Notes under the pieces: model-generated | The model's database searches: none | Told to the model about the DNA's origin: nothing | What the model saw: the letters and a program-made list of their open reading frames with translations, nothing else | Part shown: one piece after another, positions 1-6,732 of the stretch | How the letters are laid out: every line of letters starts with the position of its first letter | How positions within the stretch are numbered: position 1 is the stretch's first letter | Translations under genes and position numbers: made by a program | From: Clostridium sp. CAG:1193 | Lineage (GTDB): Bacteria; Bacillota_I; Bacilli_A; RF39; UBA660 | Direction: 5' to 3' | Length of the DNA stretch: 9,388 nt | Assembly (NCBI GenBank): GCA_000436255.1 | Contig: HF990787.1 | Coordinates: 1-9,388 of the forward strand

Positions 1-518
1 AGTATTGTAATTATTATATTAGTAAAATTATAAATAATTAAACTTATAAATGAATATATCAACTTTAATATAAAGTCAGTTAAAAATAACTTTAATATAA
101 ACATAATATTAATTTTATACCCTAAAAAATGAATTATAGTAAATAGTAAAAAATATAAAATTACATTTACTATTAATATATAGATTATAATACTAATTAA
201 TTTCGTTATTATATATTTTTTTCTATCTATTCTAAGAAGTATTTGCTCTTTACCACTACTTAAATCATCTAAATATATTGAAATTGTTATATATATTAAA
301 TATGTGAGTGATAAAATCATTATTAATATATCTAAAAAGTGCATCTTATCATAAGTTATTCCAATAGTCCTTGCAAATACTTGTTCCACACCACCCTTAA
401 ATAATGATTTAATAAATATATTTTGAACAAAGAAATATATTAAATAAATACTTATAATTGAAAGTGTGCATTTAATTCTTTTAGTAGATAATAAATCCCT
501 TTTAATAATTGAAATCAT
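1..518 (-). CDS. ABC-2-type membrane permease, partial (C-terminus beyond left edge)
   Basis: I translated this frame by hand. It starts at ATG 518 and runs 172 codons to the window edge with no stop, so the gene is partial at its 3' end. A GAGGGGG ribosome site sits 7 bases before the start. The start overlaps the stop of the preceding gene as ATGA, implying translational coupling. The product begins MISIIKRDLLSTKR, then has hydrophobic segments at about residues 16-36, 61-83, 103-130 and 137-165. Between the second and third lies SSGKEQILLRIDRKKYIITK. A basic cytoplasmic loop ending in R/K-K-Y-x-x-x-K just before a helix is typical of ABC-2-type permeases. It parallels loops in the two preceding genes, so all three probably form one export-type ABC complex or are diverged relatives. 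The substrate is unknown. Family placement rests on architecture, not a recognised signature. Confidence 0.75.
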   Translation of the reverse strand, partial: MISIIKRDLLSTKRIKCTLSIISIYLIYFFVQNIFIKSLFKGGVEQVFARTIGITYDKMHFLDILIMILSLTYLIYITISIYLDDLSSGKEQILLRIDRKKYIITKLISIIIYILIVNVILYFLLFTIIHFLGYKINIMFILKLFLTDFILKLIYSFISLIIYNFTNIIITI

Positions 519-1147
519 TTAAATACCCCCTCAAATACATTCAAGTACTTTTTAGTAAAAATTAAAACTAATAAAAGAATTAAAAACAATTTTAAAAATA
601 CATAAACAATACTTTCGTTTAAGATATTAAATATATTTATATCAAGAATAAACGATATTGCAATCATTAATACTGAAGTTATAATTGATATGTTTTTACT
701 AGTTAATACTGATATTACAAGTACAAACATACTCATTAATAATAAGTCACTAAATAATCTTGTATAAATTATAAATATATATTTTATATTTAATAATTCT
801 GGTCTTATAAAATAATTGAAAAAATATAACATCAATACAAGAAATATAGATAGAACTATAAGAGAAAGAATTAAAATCTTTACTATATATAATGCATACT
901 TGTATTTGTTTGAAAATCTTTGTTCAAGTAAAATATTTTTATTTAGGCTATCCAATAAAATAATTGAAAATAAAATAGATGTTGGCATAATTAAAAAACA
1001 AGAAAAATTATTTCTACTTACTAATTCATAAATACTTGTGTAATTGTTTTTTACAAATACAAAAGAACTAAGTATACATAGTACGTATACAATAACAAAT
1101 ACAACTCTTTTATTTGTAAAAATATTTCTTACCATTAAACTATTCAT
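515..1147 (-). CDS. Small six-helix membrane protein, ABC-2-permease-like
   Basis: A protein of about 210 residues that is nearly all membrane: hydrophobic segments at about 15-33, 49-67, 86-112, 129-149, 152-170 and 179-198. The loop before helix 3 (residues 74-90, LLEQRFSNKYKYALYIVK) resembles the loop at the same place in the downstream gene. That supports a common ABC-2-like fold in which helices form the transmembrane half of an exporter and a separate ATPase supplies energy. The ATG at 1147 overlaps the end of the previous gene by 8 bases behind a weak AAGAGA. An ATG at 1135 (MVRNIFTNKR) gives an N-terminus more like the next gene and is a reasonable alternative. The stop (TGA) overlaps the next start by 4 bases. 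Lengths near 210 and 250 residues in adjacent permeases also fit lantibiotic-immunity LanE/LanG-type transporters, but I cannot confirm that. Substrate unknown. Confidence 0.7.
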   Translation of the reverse strand: MNSLMVRNIFTNKRVVFVIVYVLCILSSFVFVKNNYTSIYELVSRNNFSCFLIMPTSILFSIILLDSLNKNILLEQRFSNKYKYALYIVKILILSLIVLSIFLVLMLYFFNYFIRPELLNIKYIFIIYTRLFSDLLLMSMFVLVISVLTSKNISIITSVLMIAISFILDINIFNILNESIVYVFLKLFLILLLVLIFTKKYLNVFEGVFK

Positions 1148-1904
1148 ATTCTCTTAAAACTTTCTCCTTATTTTTATATGATAATATAACTATCATTGTA
1201 GTTAATATTAGTAATATAAATGCATATATACTAATTATTAATATATTTCCATCTAATATAACCATATTAAATATACTAAATGAATTTAAAGTGCCTGGAT
1301 ATGGCAAAATATTCTCAACAACTGGCCCAATAAGAAGTTCAGATACAATCGAATACAATATAAATATTAAATAAGATAAAACTATGCTTATTGAAAACTT
1401 TTTACAATATCTTGTTACAACTAAACTAATATTTATTATAAATATAGAAAATATAATAGATAGCATAGATGAAATAAATGCAAATAATATTGGATTTAAT
1501 CCATTAGAATCAAGTGACATATTTCCTTTAAATAGAATTAAACATATAAAAAACATTAACCAAATATAGCAAAAATACACCAGCGCATTATTTAGATAGA
1601 TTTTTAAAATTTCTTTTTTTATATATACTTTATAACTTTCTCTTTCACAAATTTGATTTAACATACCACTATGATATAATTCATGAAATTTTTTAATAGA
1701 AACATAACTAATAATCAATGGATAAATTAAAATAAATATTTTACCATTTGCATACGTAAGATAATTAAACATATTAGTGTAATGCTCTTGTTTTGTAAAT
1801 TCAATAAAACCCTTTATATTAAATTTCCACTCTTCAAAAAATGGTAAGTAGCATGCAATTAATAATATAATTCCGTAAATAATAAAATTCTTATACTTTT
1901 TCAT
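1140..1904 (-). CDS. ABC-2-type membrane permease, first gene of the minus-strand exporter operon
   Basis: A product of 254 residues from ATG 1904. This start is chosen because GGGAGGGAG lies 8 bases before it. An in-frame ATG at 1955 would add 17 residues but sits inside the promoter/inverted-repeat region. Hydrophobic segments occur at about 7-21, 56-71, 105-126, 138-164, 171-194 and 219-243, giving six helices. A long outward loop at 22-55 follows helix 1. A cytoplasmic loop at 72-103 (HSGMLNQICERESYKVYIKK) has the same position and basic-aromatic character as the loops of the two downstream genes. This is the layout of ABC-2-type exporter permeases of about 250 residues. It heads a run of three overlapping or abutting membrane genes. 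The ATPase is not in the window and may lie beyond the left edge. Possible roles are peptide or antibiotic export or self-protection; this is inference from family type only. Confidence 0.75.
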   Translation of the reverse strand: MKKYKNFIIYGIILLIACYLPFFEEWKFNIKGFIEFTKQEHYTNMFNYLTYANGKIFILIYPLIISYVSIKKFHELYHSGMLNQICERESYKVYIKKEILKIYLNNALVYFCYIWLMFFICLILFKGNMSLDSNGLNPILFAFISSMLSIIFSIFIINISLVVTRYCKKFSISIVLSYLIFILYSIVSELLIGPVVENILPYPGTLNSFSIFNMVILDGNILIISIYAFILLILTTMIVILSYKNKEKVLREYE

Positions 1905-1929
1905 AACTGCCACTCCCTCCCGCATTATT

Positions 1930-1952
1930 ATAGTATTATTATATAATACTAT
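1930..1952. promoter_or_regulatory. Perfect inverted repeat over the exporter-operon promoter, likely operator
   Basis: Arms ATAGTATTAT (1930-1939) and ATAATACTAT (1943-1952) are perfect 10-base complements around a 3-base centre. The repeat covers the predicted -10 of the minus-strand promoter and reaches the expected start site. There is no T-run after it and it precedes the gene, so a dimeric repressor site fits better than a terminator. The AGTATTAT...ATAATACT pattern recalls operators of the YtrA branch of GntR repressors, which often control ABC-2-type exporter operons. That comparison is from memory and is inference. No GntR gene lies in the window. Confidence 0.6.
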
Positions 1953-1966
1953 CATTATTTAATCAA
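1938..1966 (-). promoter_or_regulatory. Predicted sigma-A promoter for the three-permease operon
   Basis: On the minus strand, TTGATT (1966-1961) and a perfect TATAAT (1943-1938) are separated by 17 bases. This predicts transcription starting near 1931, a leader of roughly 27 bases, then the GGGAGGGAG ribosome site (1921-1913) and the ATG at 1904. The -10 lies within the inverted repeat, so a protein bound there would block RNA polymerase. Confidence 0.65.
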
Positions 1967-1979
1967 TGATGCATTATCC

Positions 1980-2009
1980 TTAACACTAATTTACACTTAC
2001 GAATATAAT
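1980..2009 (+). promoter_or_regulatory. Predicted sigma-A promoter for the importer operon
   Basis: TTAACA (1980-1985) and a perfect TATAAT (2004-2009) are 18 bases apart. The start site would fall near 2016, leaving a leader of only about 16 bases before ATG 2032, just enough for the AAGGAG ribosome site. There is no room for a riboswitch such as the TPP element that precedes many thiamine-precursor importers. Confidence 0.6.
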
Positions 2010-2031
2010 AAGAGTGATGAAAGGAGTTTAT

Positions 2032-3021
2032 ATGAAAAAAGTTGTTTTTATTACTATATTATTAGCCATGCTTTTAGTTTTTGGATTTATAATATTTCCA
2101 AATGAAAAAGAAGAAAGTAATTTAACTAAAGTTAGAGTTGCAGAGGTTACTCATAGTATATTTTATACACCTCAATATGCTGCTATAAGTGAAGGATATT
2201 TTAAAGATGAAGGAATAGATGTTGAACTTATATTAACACCTGGTGCAGATAAGGTTACTGCTTCTGTTTTATCTGGTGATGTTGAAATAGGTTTCTGTGG
2301 CCCTGAAGCTACAATATATGTATATCAAAGTGGAGAAAAAGATTATCTTAAAACTTTTGCACAATTAACTAAAAAAGATGGTTCCTTCTTAGTATCAAGA
2401 AATAAAATAGATAATTTTACTGTTAATGATTTAAAAGGGAAAACTATAATTGGAGGAAGAAAAGGTGGAATGCCTGAAATGACATTTGAATGGGCCCTTA
2501 GAGAAAATGGTATTGATCCTGTTAATGATGTTAATATAGATACATCTATTGCATTTGCTGCTATGCAGGGTGCATTTATTGGTGGTACTGGAGATTTTGT
2601 TACTTTATTTGAACCAAATGCATCAAGTGTTGTAAAAGAAGGATATGGATATATAGTTGCATCTGTTGGCATTCTTGGTAAAGATGCACCATTTACTGCA
2701 TATAATGCAAGAAATAGTTATATAAATAATAATAAAGAAATAATAAAAGGATTTACTAAAGCTATAAATAAAGGACTTAAATTTGTAAGAGAAAATGACT
2801 CAGAAACTATCGCAAAATCAATATATGAATTTTTCCCAGATATGTCTTTAAACGAATTAACATTATCAATTGAAAATTATAAAAAACAAGATACTTGGAA
2901 CGAAACAACATACTTAACCGAAAAATCATTTAATCACTTACAAGAAATTATGGTTGCAGCAGGTGAACTTGATAAAATTGTACCATTTGATAATTTAGTG
3001 GATAATACATATAATAAATAA
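2032..3021 (+). CDS. NMT1/THI5-like (SsuA/NitT-TauT family) ABC transporter substrate-binding protein
   Basis: Extracellular solute-binding component of an importer with the two genes that follow. The start at 2032 is chosen because AAGGAG (2021-2026) ends 5 bases before it; an in-frame GTG at 2014 lies at the predicted transcription start. Of 329 residues, 4-22 form a hydrophobic segment. The periplasmic-binding fold begins at about 33 with VRVAEVTHSIFYTPQYAAIS, the usual opening of this family (substrate contacts plus AxxxGYFKDEGIDVEL). Other family-like stretches are GDVEIGFCGPEA (82-93), DLKGKTIIGGRKGGMPEM (133-150) and GGTGDFVTLFEP (184-195). No lipobox cysteine follows the hydrophobic segment, and the only Cys is residue 89, so the protein is probably held by an uncleaved helix rather than lipid. 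Relatives bind thiamine-pyrimidine precursors, riboflavin, sulfonates or nitrate. The ligand cannot be assigned here. Confidence 0.9.
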   Translation: MKKVVFITILLAMLLVFGFIIFPNEKEESNLTKVRVAEVTHSIFYTPQYAAISEGYFKDEGIDVELILTPGADKVTASVLSGDVEIGFCGPEATIYVYQSGEKDYLKTFAQLTKKDGSFLVSRNKIDNFTVNDLKGKTIIGGRKGGMPEMTFEWALRENGIDPVNDVNIDTSIAFAAMQGAFIGGTGDFVTLFEPNASSVVKEGYGYIVASVGILGKDAPFTAYNARNSYINNNKEIIKGFTKAINKGLKFVRENDSETIAKSIYEFFPDMSLNELTLSIENYKKQDTWNETTYLTEKSFNHLQEIMVAAGELDKIVPFDNLVDNTYNK

Positions 3022-3023
3022 TT

Positions 3024-3767
3024 ATGAATTTAATTAAATTAAATCATATTAATAAAAAGTATCAAACTAAAGATACAGAAATAGAAGCATTAAAAGATAT
3101 AACATTCACTGTTTGCAAAGGAGACTTTATAGCAATAGTTGGACCTTCTGGTTGTGGAAAATCAACTATATTATCAATACTTTCAAATTTAGAAGACCTA
3201 TCAAATGGGAATATAATAAATTATAAAGAAAATATAAAATATGGATATATGTTTCAACAAGATACATTATTTGACTGGATAACTATAATGGATAATTGTT
3301 TACTTGGCCCTAAAATAAATAGAAATTTAGATCAAGATACAATTAAATATTGTGAAAAGTTACTTAAAACTTATGGATTATATGAGTTTAAAGATAGATA
3401 TCCACATGAATTATCAGGGGGAATGAGACAAAGAGTTGCTCTTATAAGAACTCTTATGACAAAACCAGACATCCTACTTTTAGATGAACCATTTTCTGCA
3501 CTCGATTATCAAAATAGATTATTAATTTCTAATGATGTTTATAATATTATAAAAAAAGAAAATAAAACTACTATAATGGTTACGCATGATGTAGGTGAAG
3601 CTGTGTCTATGGCAAACAAAATAATTGTATTATCTAAACGGCCATCAGTAGTTAAAAATATTTATAAAATTGAATACAAAAACAAATTAGATCCAATAAA
3701 TAATAGATTAAGTGATGAATATAACATTTATTGCAATAAAATATGGAGAGAATTAGATGTCAAATGA
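3024..3767 (+). CDS. NitT/TauT-type ABC transporter ATP-binding protein
   Basis: Cytoplasmic ATPase that powers the importer encoded by its neighbours. All nucleotide-binding motifs are intact in 247 residues: Walker A GPSGCGKST (40-48), Q-loop MFQQDTLFDW (76-85), signature LSGGMRQRVAL (130-140), Walker B ILLLDEP (150-156), D-loop SALD (158-161) and switch histidine in VTHDVGEA (186-193). The Q-loop wording TLFDWITIMDNCLLG is typical of SsuB/TauB-type ATPases. The gene starts 2 bases after the stop of the binding protein without a clear ribosome site, so translation is probably coupled. Its last 11 bases overlap the permease gene. Length is normal for the family and nothing appears broken. 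Confidence 0.95.
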   Translation: MNLIKLNHINKKYQTKDTEIEALKDITFTVCKGDFIAIVGPSGCGKSTILSILSNLEDLSNGNIINYKENIKYGYMFQQDTLFDWITIMDNCLLGPKINRNLDQDTIKYCEKLLKTYGLYEFKDRYPHELSGGMRQRVALIRTLMTKPDILLLDEPFSALDYQNRLLISNDVYNIIKKENKTTIMVTHDVGEAVSMANKIIVLSKRPSVVKNIYKIEYKNKLDPINNRLSDEYNIYCNKIWRELDVK

Positions 3768-4542
3768 ACATATTAAATATATAAAAAAGTTAAAAAGAAA
3801 TAAAATGTTAGTCTTTTTAACGCAAATTTTAATATTTTTAGTATTTATAATAATGTGGCAAATAAGTGCAAATTTACAATTAATAAATACATTCTTAACA
3901 TCTTCACCACTTAACATATTAAAAACTATTATTAATTTATTTAATGCAAATAATTTATTTAATCATATATGGGTAACATTATATGAAACATTAATAAGTT
4001 TTACTTTATCTATAATAATTGGTATTATAGTAGCAAGCGTATTATGGTGGAATAAATTTTTATGTAAAGTATTAGATCCATACTTAACTATATTAAATAG
4101 TCTACCTAAAGTAGCACTTGGGCCAATTTTAATAATATGGATAGGTGCAAATACTAATTCTATAATATTTATGGCACTTTTAATATCATCAATTATAAGC
4201 ATAATAACTATATTAAATGGATTTATTAATACAGATAAAAATAAAATAAAACTTATGAAAAGCTTAAATGCTACTAAATGGCAAATATATAAAATGCTTA
4301 TTTTAAGAGGAAATTTAGATATAATTATAAGTTCATTAAAAATAAATATTAGTATGTGTTTAATTGGAATAATCATGGGAGAATTATTAGTATCTAAAGA
4401 AGGAATTGGATACTTAATTATGTATGGCTCACAAGTATTTAATTTAAATCTTGTTATGACAGGAATATTACTTCTTGCAATAATTTCATACATTTTATAT
4501 TTTATAGTTTCTTATATAGAAAAAAAATTAGTGAAAAACTAA
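3757..4542 (+). CDS. NitT/TauT-type ABC transporter permease
   Basis: Inner-membrane channel subunit (BPD_transp_1 type), 261 residues, working with the preceding binding protein and ATPase. GGAG (3745-3748) lies 8 bases before the start, which sits inside the end of the ATPase gene. Hydrophobic segments occur at about 18-36, 72-97, 118-133, 135-155, 191-212 and 230-253. The cytoplasmic EAA-type loop that docks on the ATPase spans about 163-196 (LMKSLNATKWQIYKMLILRG). Where most relatives have G in LGA and a conserved P after the I/V-L pair, this protein has N (LNAT) and R (LRG). The following GELLVSKEGIGYLI is well conserved for the family, so the protein is probably functional. The last codons form part of the terminator hairpin. 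Substrate unknown. Confidence 0.92.
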   Translation: MSNEHIKYIKKLKRNKMLVFLTQILIFLVFIIMWQISANLQLINTFLTSSPLNILKTIINLFNANNLFNHIWVTLYETLISFTLSIIIGIIVASVLWWNKFLCKVLDPYLTILNSLPKVALGPILIIWIGANTNSIIFMALLISSIISIITILNGFINTDKNKIKLMKSLNATKWQIYKMLILRGNLDIIISSLKINISMCLIGIIMGELLVSKEGIGYLIMYGSQVFNLNLVMTGILLLAIISYILYFIVSYIEKKLVKN

Positions 4543-4549
4543 TTTTTTT
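4521..4549. terminator. Bidirectional intrinsic terminator between convergent operons
   Basis: A perfect 12-base stem, AAAAAAATTAGT (4521-4532) with ACTAATTTTTTT (4538-4549), encloses a GAAAA loop. The T-run follows the stem on the plus strand. The A-run before it becomes a T-run on the minus strand, so both convergent operons can end here. The plus-strand arm includes the last codons and stop of the permease gene. GC content in the stem is low, so strength may be modest. Confidence 0.75.
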
Positions 4550-4551
4550 AT

Positions 4552-5490
4552 TTAACTAACTATATATTCTGATACATATGAATTATTAATCGTTTTTAAA
4601 TTATCTTTTGTTTCATAAAAGAACATTTGATATTCGTATACAATTTTATCAATATTATAATAATATTTAAATGTTACCTTATCCTTTATAAACTCTTCGT
4701 CTTTTCTCATAAGTTTCTTTTCTTGAAAATAACTTAAATTAAATTTATCAATTCTTTCTTTTAAATCATACTCATTCACATATTCATCCATATTGATATA
4801 TAATACACTTATTACCTTACCACCTAAAACATTAAACACTATACTCTTATTTGTTAAAATTTCCCCAATCATATAATTTAATTTTATTATCCCATCGTTA
4901 TTATCTGAATATATATTAATATTTAACTTATATCTCTTTTCGTCAAAATCATTATATTTAGTTTTTATCTCATCAATTAACAATCTATACTCATCTTTAT
5001 AATCATATAAATATTCATCTACAACATTTTTAAACTTAATATTATCTATATTAATACTATATTTTTTTATATCCATATTCTTATTAATATCTACATCTAT
5101 TTTATGTGGAATTTCGAGTTTTTCTCGTTTTATTTCTTTACTTGAAAATATTATCCATTTAGAATCTATATTAACATTTAATATATCTTTACCATTATAT
5201 TGAATATAAATATCTGTACCAAAATTAGATTCACCATTTAAAAGTGGTTCTTCTTTTTCATTTACTCTTTTTGTTATTATTACATCTGGCGTTCCACACG
5301 TTGGAGTATTATATAATTCTATACCTGTATCATAATAAAGTTTATCATTTAATTTTATCATTCTTACTTTTTTATCATCTTTATTATATAACTTAGGTTC
5401 TAACCCATCTTTTAAATAAAATAGCAATAAACATAAAACAACTATTAATAAAATTGATATTAAAATTATTATTACTTTTTTGTTTTTCAT
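4552..5490 (-). CDS. Membrane-anchored extracellular protein of the sigma-factor operon, possible sensor
   Basis: A product of 312 residues and last gene of the sigma-factor operon, 6 bases after its neighbour, with AGGTAGG 5 bases before the ATG. Residues 5-26 form one hydrophobic helix after MKNKK, so the bulk should be outside the cell. C20 is preceded by VVL and does not make a lipobox. Residues 42-116 contain VRMIKLNDKLYYDTG, a CG pair at 65-66, SNFGTDIYIQY (88-98) and a KWIIF end. Similar small domains (KLYYDTG, then CG, then SNFG, then a W near the end) occur in secreted proteins of gut Clostridia as I recall them, often near envelope-sensing genes; I know no formal name. The remaining 200 residues are rich in K, D, N and Y, with no recognised domain. 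It is probably an extracellular regulator, sensor or target linked to the sigma factor. Confidence 0.65.
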   Translation of the reverse strand: MKNKKVIIILISILLIVVLCLLLFYLKDGLEPKLYNKDDKKVRMIKLNDKLYYDTGIELYNTPTCGTPDVIITKRVNEKEEPLLNGESNFGTDIYIQYNGKDILNVNIDSKWIIFSSKEIKREKLEIPHKIDVDINKNMDIKKYSINIDNIKFKNVVDEYLYDYKDEYRLLIDEIKTKYNDFDEKRYKLNINIYSDNNDGIIKLNYMIGEILTNKSIVFNVLGGKVISVLYINMDEYVNEYDLKERIDKFNLSYFQEKKLMRKDEEFIKDKVTFKYYYNIDKIVYEYQMFFYETKDNLKTINNSYVSEYIVS

Positions 5491-5496
5491 AAATAC

Positions 5497-6171
5497 CTAC
5501 CTTATAATTGACTTTAATATTTTTATAAATTCTTCTTTTTCTATATTTGACTCTAATACAAAGTTAATACCATTATAATTAAATATTGCTAAATAAGAAT
5601 CATTATCCTGATACATATATACTTTTGTATTATTTATATATGAATTTATATTTTCACTATTTTCTTCATATATAACATTTTTTGAAAAAATAATATCTAC
5701 TATTTTTTTATCTTTTGTATACTTTAAATTATAACTATTTAATTTGTTATCAACATATATTTCATACATTTCTATATCAAAATCATTCAAGTTACCAATG
5801 TTTTTATAAAATGAATAATTATTTAAAACACTTATATCCCCTTTTTTAATAACTTTCTTATTTTCTAATATTTTATTACCATCATATAATGCATCATATA
5901 TATCATTATCACGATTATTCTTAATGATATCAATTTTATTAAAAACTATTTTTTCATTATTAAACTCTGTATATGATGAGTTTGTCTTATTTAATGATGA
6001 AAATACCAACATAGTTATAGTAATTAGAAATGCACACGCATAAGAAAATATATGTATATACTTTTTTCTTACATAATTTTTATTATCTATCTTTTTTATA
6101 ATTAAATTATAATTATTATCTTTATCAAAATATTTATCAATCACATGGGATAACATTTCTTTATTTTTCAT
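5497..6171 (-). CDS. Single-pass membrane protein, probable anti-sigma factor
   Basis: A product of 224 residues directly after the sigma factor gene (1 base between stop and start). The ATG at 6171 is used because AAGGAGT (6187-6181) is about 10 bases before it; an in-frame GTG at 6180 would be almost touching that site. The basic cytoplasmic part is short (1-38), followed by one helix (about 39-60) and an extracellular part of about 160 residues ending in AIFNYNGINFVLESNIEKEEF. That tail resembles the C-terminal domain of DUF4367/DUF4179-type proteins encoded with ECF sigma factors. The expected role is holding the sigma factor inactive at the membrane until a signal arrives. The N-terminal part has no Cys and therefore no zinc-binding HxxxCxxC motif, so it is not a classical ZAS anti-sigma factor. 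The role is inferred mainly from gene order and topology. Confidence 0.65.
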   Translation of the reverse strand: MKNKEMLSHVIDKYFDKDNNYNLIIKKIDNKNYVRKKYIHIFSYACAFLITITMLVFSSLNKTNSSYTEFNNEKIVFNKIDIIKNNRDNDIYDALYDGNKILENKKVIKKGDISVLNNYSFYKNIGNLNDFDIEMYEIYVDNKLNSYNLKYTKDKKIVDIIFSKNVIYEENSENINSYINNTKVYMYQDNDSYLAIFNYNGINFVLESNIEKEEFIKILKSIIR

Positions 6172-6172
6172 A

Positions 6173-6715
6173 TTAATCACACTCCTTATTAAACTTAGAG
6201 TACAATTCTTTTAATGTTCGATAAAGTATATTTTTTACATATGATTCACTTAAATTAAGTTCTTTAGATATTTGTTTTATTGTTAAATCAAGATTATAAT
6301 ACAAATAAAATATTTTTGGTATATTTTGATTACTTTTATTTTTAATATATAACCATATTTTTTCCCATTCATTTTTATTAACAATTAGTCGCTCTATATC
6401 AATATCATCCTTAATTTTATCAATTAATTCTATATCATATTCATCTTTTGTAAATAAAGATATCTTACTTATTTTATATATTAATGAATAATATTTTTTT
6501 ATCTTATTTGCAGCAATACTAATTACATATGATTTAATATTAATATTATCTAAATTTTTCTTTTTTAAAATTTTAAACAATTCCATATACACTTCTTGAA
6601 GTATATCATTAACATCATTAATATTTATGGAATTACAAACTATAAATCTAAGTACATCTAAATATGTTTCATCATATACTTGATCAAAATCTTTTAGGTA
6701 TATTTGACTAGTCAT
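6173..6715 (-). CDS. ECF-type RNA polymerase sigma factor
   Basis: A product of 180 residues with the two-domain layout of ECF sigma factors and no sigma-1 or sigma-3 region. Region 2 (about 10-76) includes the core-binding stretch DVNDILQEVYMELFKILKK (34-52) and SYVISIAANKIKKYY (62-76), matching the usual W/Y-x-x-x-I-A-x-N-x-x-x-D/K-Y pattern that melts the -10. A K/D/I-rich linker (77-114) leads to region 4 (about 115-175), whose helix-turn-helix is TIKQISKELNLSESYVKNIL (145-164), which reads the -35. AGGTGAT lies 3 bases before the ATG and pairs with the 5' part of the anti-Shine-Dalgarno sequence. It is the first gene of a three-gene operon with two membrane proteins, the standard arrangement for envelope-stress control. 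The targets are unknown; its own promoter is a candidate. Confidence 0.88.
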   Translation of the reverse strand: MTSQIYLKDFDQVYDETYLDVLRFIVCNSININDVNDILQEVYMELFKILKKKNLDNINIKSYVISIAANKIKKYYSLIYKISKISLFTKDEYDIELIDKIKDDIDIERLIVNKNEWEKIWLYIKNKSNQNIPKIFYLYYNLDLTIKQISKELNLSESYVKNILYRTLKELYSKFNKECD

Positions 6716-6732
6716 TTTATCACCTACAATAC

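Noticed and set aside
816..1031. Plus-strand reading frame of 71 codons
   Set aside because: It lies opposite a well-supported membrane gene, has no ribosome site and its product is a low-complexity AT-rich read-through without family features.
1905..2031. Riboswitch in the divergent intergenic region
   Set aside because: Both predicted transcripts start within about 30 bases of their genes, leaving no space, and no TPP or FMN core sequences were seen.
2343..2672. Minus-strand reading frame of 109 codons
   Set aside because: Antisense shadow of the conserved substrate-binding protein; no ribosome site or recognisable domain.
3963..4493. Minus-strand reading frame of 176 codons
   Set aside because: Antisense to the importer permease, whose family motifs are clear; the long frame reflects the hydrophobic codon bias of the sense strand.
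2032..4542. Calling the importer ThiXYZ or RibXY
   Set aside because: The NMT1/THI5 fold fits, but no riboswitch, biosynthetic neighbour or diagnostic ligand residues allow a choice of substrate.
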